Positions 13,480 through 24,084 of a DNA stretch of 64,000 nt are shown one piece after another. A program made the position numbers and the translations under genes. The notes beneath the pieces are model-generated. The model saw only the letters and a program-made list of their open reading frames with translations. It ran no database searches and was not told where the DNA came from. Positions within the stretch are counted from its first letter, which is position 1. Every line of letters starts with the position of its first letter. This DNA is from Plectrocnemia conspersa (Eukaryota > Arthropoda > Insecta > Trichoptera > Polycentropodidae): contig VTFK01000157.1 of assembly GCA_009617715.1 (NCBI GenBank), positions 558,001 through 622,000 of the forward strand, read 5' to 3'.

Positions 13480-13679
13480 TATACGTGTGAAAATTTACTT
13501 TTATTCAAACTCTTTTAATAAAAGTCACAAGTAGACTTGTAAGTAGCATAAATAATATATGCTCCCACTTTTCGGTATTTTTTTAATTTCATTCTCATAA
13601 AAATTTGAGGTTTGGTTCAAAATATACTGATTTTCACATTGTCTGCATTTTAATTATTTTGTTGCATAGATTGAAATAT

Positions 13680-13862
13680 ATAGAAGTCGGAAAGGTCAAG
13701 GTTTGGAAAGTAAGGTGGATGAGTTTGAGAGTAGGGTGGATGAGATTTGGAGAGTAAGATGCCCTCTAGCCAAGTTTCTTGATTTTACCGAGAGTCAATT
13801 TTCCTACATGGGGACGCGCATTGTCGTGTTATAAAACTATTTGATTTATGTTGATAAATGCG
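13680..13862 (-). pseudogene. mariner transposase fragment
   Basis: The minus strand reads PAFINI, a stop, HDNARPHVGKLTLGKIKKLG, another stop in place of the conserved Trp, and a degraded YSPNLIHP. The HDNARPH block holds the second catalytic Asp of the mariner DDD triad, and LGW..L.H.PYSPDLAP is the expected continuation. Two stops and loss of the ends make it a relic. 13863-14060 may be more of the same element but is too eroded to translate. Confidence 0.85.
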
Positions 13863-14667
13863 GGCTTTTTTATTATTTACTCGTGAAAACGATATAGCTA
13901 ATCAAAGCAAACGATCTAGGGCTTATAATTTTCGGCTATCAAATAGTTGAGGAAAAGCGGCTCAACTTCAAGATCTTCGCTCAATTAATGTGGAATCCAA
14001 GCCTTCCCAATCTTTAAAAGTGTCTGTACATTGTTAAATCAGACTATTTGAGTTAATCAGCCAGGTAATAAATAGTTTGAGTAGGATTTGCTTCCATTTC
14101 TGAATTCAGAATGTAATATTAGATCTTCCTAGAACATAATTTTATTTGTTTAAAAGCTAATGGGCTAATGTTTGCTTATAAATCTGTACATTTAACATGT
14201 CATTTGTATGGTGCGAGTTACGGATTATTTATAAAAAAATATTCTATTGCATAATAATAAATTAAACTTATTTTTAAATATTCTTGTGCTTCTTTTAAGC
14301 AGATATAAAAATCAATATTTGGGTTCTTTTACGTATTTTTCTACTGATTATTGTACTTACGTGGATTTACAGAAACTCTTATTAGATTGCGGTTTTGTAT
14401 GTATTATATTTCAAGCCTAAATCTGCTAATTATTGTTTGAAAGAACTAAGCAATACTTAAAATGGATGTCAATATAAAGAATAAATACAATATATGTAAT
14501 AATGTTTGATAAAGAACTGTGTGATTTATAAATAAATAAATTTAAATGAAATATAAAATATAGGTGTTTATGTTTGATAGTTTATTTTTTAAGGGAGTTT
14601 AAGGAAGGGAGTAAAAAACTTTAAAAAAATGGCCATATTGTAAATTCAAGAAGAAAAATATGGTATC
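13863..14667. other. A/T-rich DNA
   Basis: Possible further mariner remnant to about 14060, then A/T-rich DNA without recognisable features. Confidence 0.45.
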
Positions 14668-14944
14668 AGGACACTAACCCCCTGGACATTTACCCCCCAG
14701 ACAATAACCCCCCGTCAAAACCCCCCTGGACATTAACCCCCCGTACAAACCCCCCCCGAGAAATTAACCCCCCAACAAATCACCCCCCGTGCCAATAACC
14801 CCCTGACAATTAGCCCCCGCCACGTATAAAAATAAGTATTTTATACAAGTTGTTACTATTTATAATAAATGGTCAATATTTTAATAAAATAGTGTTTAAT
14901 ATGAATGGGCAGTAACAAATATTTTCAACTGAATAAAAATGTGA

Positions 14945-15500
14945 TCTTGCGGCTTTTTTTCAAAATGACCTGTGGCTATTCAAACTGCGTTGCTGTCAGA
15001 TATTTTTGAGAAATTAAACGATATCAACTTACTCTTCAAAGAGCCAATTGCGATATATTTTAGTTTTATTAAAAAGATCAACACTTGGAGAAGTAGGTTG
15101 GAAAAGGATTCGTTCGAAATATTTTTCAGTATCAACAATTTTATAATCGAGAAAAATCATAGTAAGACTTTTATCGCAAAAATTATTATAGGTCACTTAA
15201 AAGCGCTAAAACACAGTTTAGTAAATATTTTATATCAAATATTGATTTAAAAAAGTTATCTTGTATTCAAAAACCATTTTTGATGGCTTGAGTTAGATTG
15301 ATCAAATGCCATATAAAGCCCAAGAGGAATTTGCTGAGCTTTCAAGTTACTCAAACTTAAAACTAGTTTTCCAAGCAAGCCCTTGACTGAATTCTGGATC
15401 GGAAATAAAACTGAATTGCCCACAATTTCTGATATGGCATTAAGTGTTATTCTGCCATTTAACACCTTTATGTGAAATTACTTTTTCAGCTTTAACCCAT
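14945..15500 (+). pseudogene. hAT transposase C-terminus, ZBED5-like
   Basis: AAFFQNDLWLFKL shifts frame into ALLSDIFEKLNDINLLFKEP, followed by RLEKDSFEIFF and IGHLKALKHSL. After further shifts and stops come QEEFAELSSYSNLKLVFQ, LTEFWIGNKTELPTISDMAL and VILPFNTFM, a stop, then FFSFNP. This is the C-terminal half plus the dimerisation region (usual pattern EFW......LS..AL..LLPF.TTYLCE..FS) of the ZBED5/GTF2IRD2-like hAT family. The N-terminal catalytic part is absent. It sits wholly inside the G-run inverted arms. Confidence 0.85.
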
Positions 15501-15919
15501 ATTAAAACCTAATATCGTTCATCGCTAAAAAATGTTAAAAAGATTTTACGTCCAGTAGTGTCAAATATTGCACCAAAATTTAATTTGTTATGCAGTAAAA
15601 AACAAGCACATCCGTCTCATTAAAAAACGATTTTTCCCTTTAATTTTTGTATACTTATAATATATTCCAGCGACAATATATATCCTCAATATTTTTATTT
15701 ATTTATGTTATTGCGAAAAATGCAGTTTTGTTGATAAATAAGGCATATAATTTTTGTAACTATAATAAATACATTTTTACAACATTTTGTGCAATTTTTA
15801 ATTTTATATTTTTGTATGTTTCTAAGCAAATTCTAAAACTATATTTTTTCATATGTATGTATGTTGTTACATAATCAATAAATTAACACAAATTATTTAT
15901 ATATCTTTATTTTATATTT

Positions 15920-15988
15920 ATCTGTGGTCGCGAAGAAGCTCACAATTATAAATGGGGTCGTGAATGAAAAAAGTTTAAGAAGCCCTTG
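15920..15988 (+). mobile_element. hAT 3' terminus
   Basis: GTGGTCGCGAAGAAG, then GGGGTCGTGAATG and AAAAAAGTTTAAGAAGCCC, ending CCTTG, resembles the usual 3' end of ZBED5-like hAT elements (GGGGTCGCG...AAAAGTTTGAGAACCACTG). It lies downstream of the transposase remnant in the same orientation, so it is probably that element's end. Confidence 0.6.
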
Positions 15989-16354
15989 GTTAGATACATA
16001 TGTATGTATAATACAGCTAAAATTCGGTAATGGCGTTATTATATTTTTTATTAAGTATAACAGAGCGTCACGAAACGTGTATAGTAATATCTGTATTATC
16101 TTTAAACGTGGCGGGGGTTAATTGTTAGGGGGGTTATTGGCACGGGGAGTTAATTGTCGGGGGGTTAATTGTCGGGGGGGCTAATTGCTCGGGGGGTTTT
16201 TTGTACGGGGGGTTAATGTCCAGGGGGGTTTTGACGGGGGGTTATTGTCCGGGGGGTAAATGTCCAGGGGGTTAGTGTCCTAGAACCGAAAAATGGTTAT
16301 ATGTATTTTACCTTTATTCATTAAAACAAAGTAAGAGATCTATTTTTCCCAGGT

Positions 16355-16409
16355 TCAATTTTTTTTTATATTTTGCAGTCTTGGACTGCAAAATATAAAA
16401 ACATTGAAT
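16355..16409. repeat. Perfect hairpin with 3-nt loop
   Basis: TATATTTTGCAGTC (16367-16380), TTG, GACTGCAAAATATA (16384-16397): 14 bp perfect. An imperfect extension to about 25 bp runs through TTCAAT and ATTGAA. It lies just outside the G-run element. Confidence 0.9.
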
Positions 16410-16859
16410 TGTAAAATTATGTTAAGGTTCCATTCAATAATTCTTTTTTATCTTAGAGATGAGTGATTTAAGATCAGAATGATGGAAGAAAGTGAAATAG
16501 GATAATTTTTAGTTAAAATATAAGGTATCTAATTAACACTTTAGGCGTAGATATTTAATTAATTAAGAATAAATTGTAAATAAAAAATATATAATTATTT
16601 GATTACAAAAATCTATAATAAAATGTAAATTATAAAACTAATAAATAACTAAAGTTTTGTTCAATTTCAATGCGTAAAGAAATTTTCTAAATTTATATTT
16701 GTTTCTGGATCATTACCTTTTTAGGGCGTTAATATTTTATCTTCTTTATGGGCTTATGTATTGATTTTTAGATAATTAAAAAATACCAATATCCAACAGT
16801 GAAAAGGAAACGCTTTGTTTGTTCATAATTTTCTATTCTCAACTTTTATACAGTAGCCA
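16410..16859. other. A/T-rich DNA
   Basis: No feature was seen. Confidence 0.5.
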
Positions 16860-17810
16860 CATATCAATTTACACATTACAAATTTTCCAATGTTTAACCA
16901 ACATTCCGATAGAGAGTTCGACGCGCGTCAGTCGCAAACCCGTTAAGCTAAAAGCAAACGCACATTCAATAGAAATTTGTTTTGGCTTCAGAATGATGAC
17001 ACAACTGATCCCAACACACGTCGGCGTTTCTTCAATACAATTAGCACAATTTCCCCGCCTAATTAACACCGTCAGTCTCAAACGCTGATACAAATAGTCG
17101 AACGCATCGAATCGATCTTTGTTCGATAAAATATATCGATTCTGAAATTGGAAGCATCAGACTAATCGACGACAAACAATCTTTAAACCGTTAAAATTAT
17201 AAAAAAAAAAAAAAATGAAATCGAATATTCATCTACCCACGAATATTTGATACTTCAGCGTCAGATTTCGTGTTCTTCGACCGATTATTTGTCAGTTATT
17301 ATCTAATATTGTTTAGCGTAGGTTTTAACGTCCTACGTTACCATGAAAGGCGTTTATTAACGTAATGTAAACGATCTAAAAGATGATCGTACACGATGGT
17401 TTATCATGTTTTTGGGGTATAAACGCATTATTCACGCTCGATTGAGTAATAGTTATTCAAGTGTGATTGTCTAATGGCAGTTTATCTCACGCACGTTCGG
17501 CTCGCCCCACACCTCATTAATGCTGCAATTTAACGACGTGAGATGCAAATTTATCGTGTAATGCGATGATAATCTGCATATATGTCCATAATGAAGCTCT
17601 CCAAGTCGACCGACTTGGCGTCACGTAATTGCAGAAAGTTCCGCTCGTTGACTTTGCGCCATCAAAGTTCGCGACCATTAAACCAATTGCTCGGAAGATG
17701 AAAACAAATCTTGGTCCATCGGTACGATTGACGTTTCGGTGATTATTGTGCTTGCTCTGACCATTGACGATGCTGCACGGAGTGACGTAATGTGTAATTT
17801 AGCTGAAAGG
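16860..17810. promoter_or_regulatory. Large complex non-coding block (candidate enhancer)
   Basis: About 950 bp of balanced, low-repeat sequence, one of the longest such blocks here. Short overlapping frames occur on both strands (16819-17093) without a domain. Visible motifs are a POU octamer ATGCAAAT (17543-17550), TTTATTAACGTAATG, CCATAA (17586), TTTATCATG and a perfect 18-bp dyad CCAAGTCGACCGACTTGG (17601-17618). The regulatory role is inferred from composition and motifs. Confidence 0.4.
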
Positions 17811-19080
17811 ATATGTCATATAAGCATCAACATTATTTATAAAATTTAGCTTAACTTTAAATATATAGATAAAATAATTGATAAATAATTTTGTGATGTT
17901 TGAAACGATATTGATGTTGTACTAAGTTTTACAAGTGTTACTTGTATTAATTGCACAGCAAGATTTTTACCATAAAAGTATATTATTATATTATATTATA
18001 CATCTGATATAACATTTTTATTAAATTTTTTAGATATGCTTTAAAATACTATTATTTTTATGATCAATTTTAAAATACAAATTTTTATTGCATTGATATA
18101 AATCTGAATATGTTAAAAATATATATTTTCAAGTTAAAAAATAAAATATTTAATATAAAATTCGATACGAAAAATGCTTAGTATTTATTAATAAATAAAT
18201 CATTATTTATTGGAGTGGTAATTTTAGCTGCAAAAAATAAAACACATAGCTAATTTTTTAGGGTTGCATTATTATGTTGAGATTTTACTTTATTAACCTA
18301 AGCACAAAAATAATTAAATTGATTTGCATACACTAAAAAGTTTTTTTTATGTGATGTGTGTTTCGTGATTTTTTCCATTTTTCTGTTATTAATTTTGACA
18401 TTTATTAAATTATGGATAACAAAAATCAGATTTTTTAATAGCACATTACTTTTAATATAAATATGATATTGAAATTTAAAAAATATACATATTAAAATAA
18501 TTAAACTAAAAAAAAGTTGTACATGTTAGTAGATGATTTATAATATAAATAAATTATCTAAAATAAAACCAAACTTAAGCAATCTTTGTACTAAAAATTG
18601 TGTAATTCCTAAGATAAAAATGATTAATTGCAATTTGAAATAAAAAAATGCTACTATAAATAATATAAATAAATAAAAGTAGTTAGAACAAGATTTTTAT
18701 ATGAATAATAAATTTTTCCTTGTTTCTTTTACTTCGTTTTCTTAGTAAAAATGTCACAGTTAAAGTGTTTTTCATTTAAATATCAAATAGAAAATGTGAA
18801 AATGTCTTTATATAACTATGCAATGTTCATCTCCTAAATATGTGATTGACCTGTGTCATTTATTTAAATCTTATATATACTATATGTATAAATATAATAT
18901 ATACTATATGTAAATTTATTATGTCTTAAGTAAAAATTCTTACTTAATAGTTAAAAGAACTTATCATTAGTGCAAAACTAACAGTTTGCATACAGCTACT
19001 ATAAGCAATTGGAATATAACATGTTATGTTAAATGTTTACTAAGCCCTATTATTACGTTTTATCTTGCAATAAATAATCA
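17811..19080. other. Very A/T-rich DNA
   Basis: Long runs of A/T words with short TATATA patches (18870-18910). No gene was seen. Confidence 0.6.
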
Positions 19081-19560
19081 AATTTTACCAGCATCTATCC
19101 CTGTGATAAACTCTTTAGGTTAACCGCAACTTTTACCGCATGATTAATTTTAATTCATTCGATTGTGGCTACCGTCTGGGGAAAACCACAACTATTATTG
19201 CGGTCGTTTTATAATAAATACAATTATATTAAAAATATTAGTAATAATATGACTCTAGTAATCAAGTTACAAGATATCAAATTGTTTTTCTTTTAATATT
19301 ATTTCACGATGACAGAATATTTTAACACAACCTTCACCGTATGAAGTTGGTGAAGATAAAGACCCCCGTCGAGGAAATTAAGGCGTGATGATTAATACGG
19401 GGAGCAGTCGTAAATTACGATTGCGATCTATAAATTAAAACGGGCCACCCCATATTTGAAAACCATAGGGGGGTCTCTCTTTCTCGGTTCATATTTGTAT
19501 GCACAGTCGAGTGCAGTTTTTCGCAGCCTCTTAATGAAAAGCCGTTATGTTATGCATACA
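19081..19560. promoter_or_regulatory. Candidate enhancer with RUNX-site cluster
   Basis: Four Runt/RUNX cores (TGYGGT or complement ACCRCA) lie within 82 bp: 19123-19128, 19135-19140, 19185-19190 and 19199-19204, together with TGATTAAT (19141-19148), an Exd/Hox-type composite. A second part (19320-19540) has CTTCACC/GGTGAAG arms (19332-19355), another TGATTAAT and CCCCATATTTG. No coding frame. Confidence 0.45.
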
Positions 19561-20559
19561 TTAACACGTTATTATTTAAAGTAATATAATTTACTATTTT
19601 ATTATGAATTGCTGTGTTTTTTATATGGATTTATAATAGATGATATATTAAGAAGTCCATGATGTATTTATTTACCTTTATTAATATGTACGTGCGTGTA
19701 TTGTACTGACATAATAAACGATATTTATGTACGACTATATAAACATTATAAATTTATTTATTTAAGGCACACAGACACGGCGAAAGCTTTGTGCTTTGAA
19801 TTCTTGACATTCCAAGCACAGTTGGTGTTGAAACATAAAAAGACTAATAAGGTTCCCGAACGAGACCGAACAAGAGCTTACTAATGCCATTATTAACCGC
19901 TACGATATGAATATGTATACTAATAAATTATTACCTTTCGCTGTTGTGATTATTCCATATGAAAAGTGAGATTAAATTGAGATCCTGTGACAACAATTAA
20001 ATTTGTAAATTATTTTATGATTATGATAATTTAAGGCGAAATCCATACGTGTTTGTATTGATATTTATTTATGCGTGTTAAATCTTTGGCGGATGGTTGT
20101 TAGCGGGAAGCCGGTGTTATTTATTATAATTCTCTCAATAAGAGAACGATGTAATTCAAGATGCTTCAAAAAATAACCCTTATTTGCCGAAGTTGTCTGT
20201 ATTTAAATTCAACAGTAACATTTTTTAATCTAAAATAATTTTGTGTATGAAAATACATCAAGGATAAGCACATTTATTTTTGTTACAATATTTCCCCCAT
20301 CTTGCAAATTAATTATAAAAAAATTATTAAGGTAAATTGTAACTTTATCATATATAATGGAGATTTGGGGTGTGACCTTCATATCAATGTCAATATTCTT
20401 GAAAGATTTCAAAATAAATTCATCAAATTGATAATTAGTGCTCCTTAGTTTGTGACTAAAAAATTATATCAGGTTACTGCAACTGTGACAGAGTAAAAGA
20501 AACAATTAAAATGATATTAAACAATATTTAAACAGAGTTAAAACTCACTAAGTCGAAAT
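19561..20559. other. Mostly A/T-rich DNA
   Basis: A mixed patch at 19770-19900 contains a 62-codon frame without a domain. The remainder is A/T-rich. Confidence 0.45.
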
Positions 20560-20930
20560 AATTACGTATTCGGAAACGTAAAATGGGATTGTTCACACGT
20601 TAATGTGTCTACATTAATTTAACATTACAAATACACTCTGAATAAGTTATTTAATGGTTGAACTCTTACCATACAATATTGGTCCAAATCGCCGGGTCCC
20701 ATTTGGAGTGGCCCCAGTTGAACCCTCGCGGCGGGGTGGCGGTTCGGCTTAAACGATTGTGATTGCCTCGCCAGTTACGGGGGCCAGCAAAGGTCAGGGT
20801 CCAGACCCTAAGCCCTAAGCCGAAAATTGTAAATTCATTTCTTTGGTAAATGGACGTGTTGCTTTCAACACGTCTCGCGGTAACCGTGAATAATGTATGG
20901 TAGACGCGGCCAATTATACACATACTCGCA
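20560..20930. other. G+C-rich non-coding block with strong hairpin
   Basis: Rich in CGCGGCGGGGTGGCGG-type words. It contains AAAGGTCA (about 20790, a nuclear-receptor half-site), GGGTC-CA-GACCC (20797-20808) and a perfect 9-bp stem GACGTGTTG/CAACACGTC with a CTTT loop (20853-20874). An 85-codon minus frame (20923-20666) spans it, but I recognise no domain. Confidence 0.4.
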
Positions 20931-21712
20931 GTTAATTAATGAACGCTTTTACTAAGCACTTGTCTAAGTAATATTTTAATGACAAATCTATAATTTGATT
21001 TTTTTTCTAAAGCGTTTCGGTGCAATCTGGCATGATTTATGGTGTGAAAAAGCTCAAAAGTGTATTTCCAGCGCCTTGAACTTGAACCATGTTTGTGATT
21101 GGAATGGAAGAGTAAAGGTTATTAAAAGCGAGCTTATTTTTTGTAATTTTTTTATTATCATATTTGCAGTATACCAACAATAAATTAGAGATTGGCAGTA
21201 CACACAGAATTGCCCAAAAGCCACAAGTCATCAATTACCATAAAAACTTTTTAAACTTCTATCAAATAAACATTACTTAAACTTGGACGCGAGGCTTTGT
21301 AAATATATACTTTCACAGGTGATGTACTTGGAGGTAGAGTTACACCCTAATTAGCTCTCGATTGCCCTTGTCTGCTATTTATCCAAGCTTTCTCAATAGA
21401 TCATTATATAATATGTACACTTGCTAACATAACCAGTTACTCAAATATCATTAACCAATCTAAGGAAGGTAATTACTAATCACCCATCAAATATTCAGAA
21501 TAATTTTGATCAAAAATCGAAAGAATTTGAATTACACAGATTTTAAGAAGTAATCTATTTCATATAAAGATATTTTTTAGTTTTTAAGTAGTACATAAGT
21601 AGTACTGTATGTAACTAAACGAAATAAGGGCATCGTGTACTAGGGGTTCTATAAAGCCACCCTGAAAAACAGTTTTAGATTTTTTTTAGTAATAAAAAAA
21701 AGCGGTTAATCG
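20931..21712. other. Mixed intergenic DNA
   Basis: Overlapping short frames on both strands at 20995-21234 have no domain. The sequence is otherwise A/T-rich. Confidence 0.45.
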
Positions 21713-21720
21713 GTTTTAAC

Positions 21721-23449
21721 TATGAATCAAAGTCTCAAATTTCGTATCGATTGAGTAACGATAATGATCGATAATTTTCAATAACGATAATTTTTCATTA
21801 TCGATTATCGTTAGATATCGATAATGAACGATAATGAATTTTTCGATTATCGATCTCTAACGATAGTGATCGTTAATTATCGTTTGTTTAAGTGATATTT
21901 AGTGGGAAAGTACAAAATAAAACAATGTTAAGCAATGGCGCGCGAAATTATGCGTCCATACAATCTCCAACGTAGAAGACTTCAAGTTTATGGCCGAACT
22001 AGTCTTGGTACTAGAAAAAGTTAAAGATGTGAGTAAGGGACTTTCTGCTTTCACTGACCGCTCAAAAAATATTCCTATTTCTCTTATCTTGGAAAAGTGC
22101 TCACTGCAGATCTAGCACAACTCACGAAAGAATTCATCACTGAATTTCAGAGATAAATGGAACGAGTACGTATGGCCAATCTACTTTACCCGTGTTATAA
22201 GGGATTACCTCTTAGTCAGTTCAACAAGGAAGAGTCCACTCTAAGAAGATTTCTTGACTCACGAGGTTGAACAGGAAACTCCAACAAGGCAGCATATCGG
22301 ACTGGCATCAACTTCTGCCCTCGACGACATGGGTTTCATGGATCAGTTGGTGGCTGAAAAAGCTCAGCATGAGACTCTGAATTGGCAGTGGAAAAATAGT
22401 GGGATTCCTTCAAGATTCCTCCCAGACCTTCATCTTATAAAATTTATGTATTGACCTGGTGAAAAGACTACAACGGGATCTCCCCGTTGTTGGCGGCTGA
22501 GGCCAGAAAATGGCTTGCTGTCCCGGCAACTTCGGCTCCAAGTGAACGAGTATTTTCTGCTAGAGGAAACCTCGTAACATCTCAGGGGATAAGGTTTGAC
22601 CCGTCAAATGTTGAGAATATCTTCTACATACAACTGAATCACAGTAAAGTCCGTATCACTAAATACAACATTGGAATTCCTATTGTTAAAGAATTACCTG
22701 GTGGAGAAAAGGATGATGAGGAGAGTGGACCATCCTTTTTAATCCCAAGAAGTCGTGCTGGTTATGCATCTAGTGCAGCAGGTAAGGACTCCCGCAACAC
22801 TGTGAATGTGACTCCAAGAAAAGCTCAAAGTTTTTTACCGAAAACTTGGAAAAAAAGATCCAAAGAATTGTGTATGCTCCAGATTCAGACTCAGAAGATG
22901 ATGTTGTCAGCATTGGTCCTTCAAAAAGTATTAGTGCAAGTTACACAGAATCAGAGGCAGATACAGAAACTGATTAAAGACTTATCTTATGTTGCTGTGA
23001 ATGCATCAATGCATCTAAAAAAGTGATTAAAATAATGTGAATTTTTTGAAATTTTATTATTTTTGATTTTTTGGCTTTAAAAATTAAAGTAATATTTTTA
23101 TTATTTAATGTTCTGGCCATTTTAATTTATAACTGGTTATTTCAAATAATTTTGTAATAATAATAATTTAATAAAATTTTGTTAACAAAACTGTTTTTTT
23201 TTTTATTACAAACGAAACATACGAAATTTATCGTTAATTTTTGAGGTTGTAGAAAATTAAACAATATTATTTATATTAAACAATATTAATCGACACCAAA
23301 CGTTGTTATCGATTAATATCGTTTATTATCGATTACACAAACGGTAATATCGATAAATTAAATTTATCGTTATCGACTACTATCGATCCAATCGATAATA
23401 TATTTTTTTATCGTTTCGTTCATTATCGATACGAACATTTCGCTCCTTA
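21721..23449 (+). mobile_element. hAT element, Ac/ZBED1-like, with ATCGAT arrays
   Basis: An exact 8-bp duplication, GTTTTAAC (21713-21720 and 23450-23457), brackets a 1729-bp element. Its ends start TATGAATC and, on the other strand, TAAGGAGC, then share AAAT..TTCGTATCGAT. Both subterminal regions are dense in ATCGAT and AACGATAA words: about five ATCGAT cores at 21745-21870 and six at 23300-23435, with full TATCGATA at 21816-21823 and 23348-23355. Between them lies a broken hAT transposase C-terminal half. The length is short for an autonomous hAT (usually 2.5-4 kb), so it has lost the N-terminal BED region. Confidence 0.93.
21960..23026 (+). pseudogene. hAT transposase, C-terminal half, broken
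   Basis: KFMAELVLVLEKVKDVSKGL, then NIPISLILEKC, is followed after a frame change by MERVRMANLLYPCYKGLPLS (the usual A.LLDPRYK block, about 22156-22220). Next come a Gln/Glu-rich linker, WxKDYNGISPLLAAEARKWL with a stop in place of the second Trp, and AVPATSAPSERVFSARGNLV (about 22515-22575). The last two form the hATC dimerisation domain of Ac/ZBED1-like hAT transposases. An open frame continues 179 codons to 23026. The N-terminal BED finger and most catalytic residues are absent, and several shifts and stops break it. It probably once bound the ATCGAT arrays at the element ends. Confidence 0.92.
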
Positions 23450-23457
23450 GTTTTAAC

Positions 23458-24084
23458 CATCCTCAGAAAATTAAAAAATTTCGTTGTCTTAAATTTTTAT
23501 TTAAAAAAAGAAATATTTAAATTATAAAAAAAAAAAAAATTTTCTTGTTTATAAATATATTATTTATGGTAAAATAATTAGAAATAAAAAAAAGTATGTG
23601 ATACATACATTTGAGAATATTCATACTAAATTTAATCATAAATAATAAACCGTCTAAAAAACGGAATACATTTCGTATAAATTACCTATGTTTTTCTGCC
23701 ATCTGTTATTTTCATAATGTGTTCATAATGTCATGGCAACATATATTAATAATTATAACAAACATAATTATAATAGGCAGGGAAATTTCGTTCTAATTAA
23801 AACCTTATTACTCATCTCTTTATTTATTTTATACCTTAAAAATAAATTTATATTAATGCCCAATGTTTGTAATATTTTTATCACTTTGTTATTACCATTC
23901 TGAAAAATATGCTATGTAAATCTCGCATCTTTAAAACAATGATCTTCATTGTTAATGAAAAATGAATACTGCAATAAGTTATAAAATAAAATTTTGTTAC
24001 AAAAGTAAGTGTGAAAATAAAGATCTTGTTATTATTTAAGGCACATAGTTTTCCCCCTTTCTATAAGGTTAGTAATTAATTTTA
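23458..24084. other. A/T-rich DNA
   Basis: No feature was seen beyond short homopolymers. Confidence 0.5.

Larger units (their letters stand above)
14668..16281. mobile_element. Foldback-like element with G-run inverted ends
   Basis: The left arm (14668-14825) starts AGGACACTAACCCCC and holds ten C-runs of 5-8 separated by 7-10-nt words such as TGGACATTAA, AGACAATAA and GTGCCAATAA. The right arm (16106-16281) is its inverted copy, with eleven G-runs (one extra unit), ending GGGGGTTAGTGTCCT. Unit order is conserved between arms. Weak similarity extends a few bases further out (GGTATC/GGTTCT), and GAAAAAT occurs just outside at 14653-14659 and 16288-16294 as a possible TSD. The core is A/T-rich and contains the tail of a ZBED5-like hAT. 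Long inverted ends built of tandem short units recall Drosophila FB/Galileo foldback elements. The family is not identified. Confidence 0.8.
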
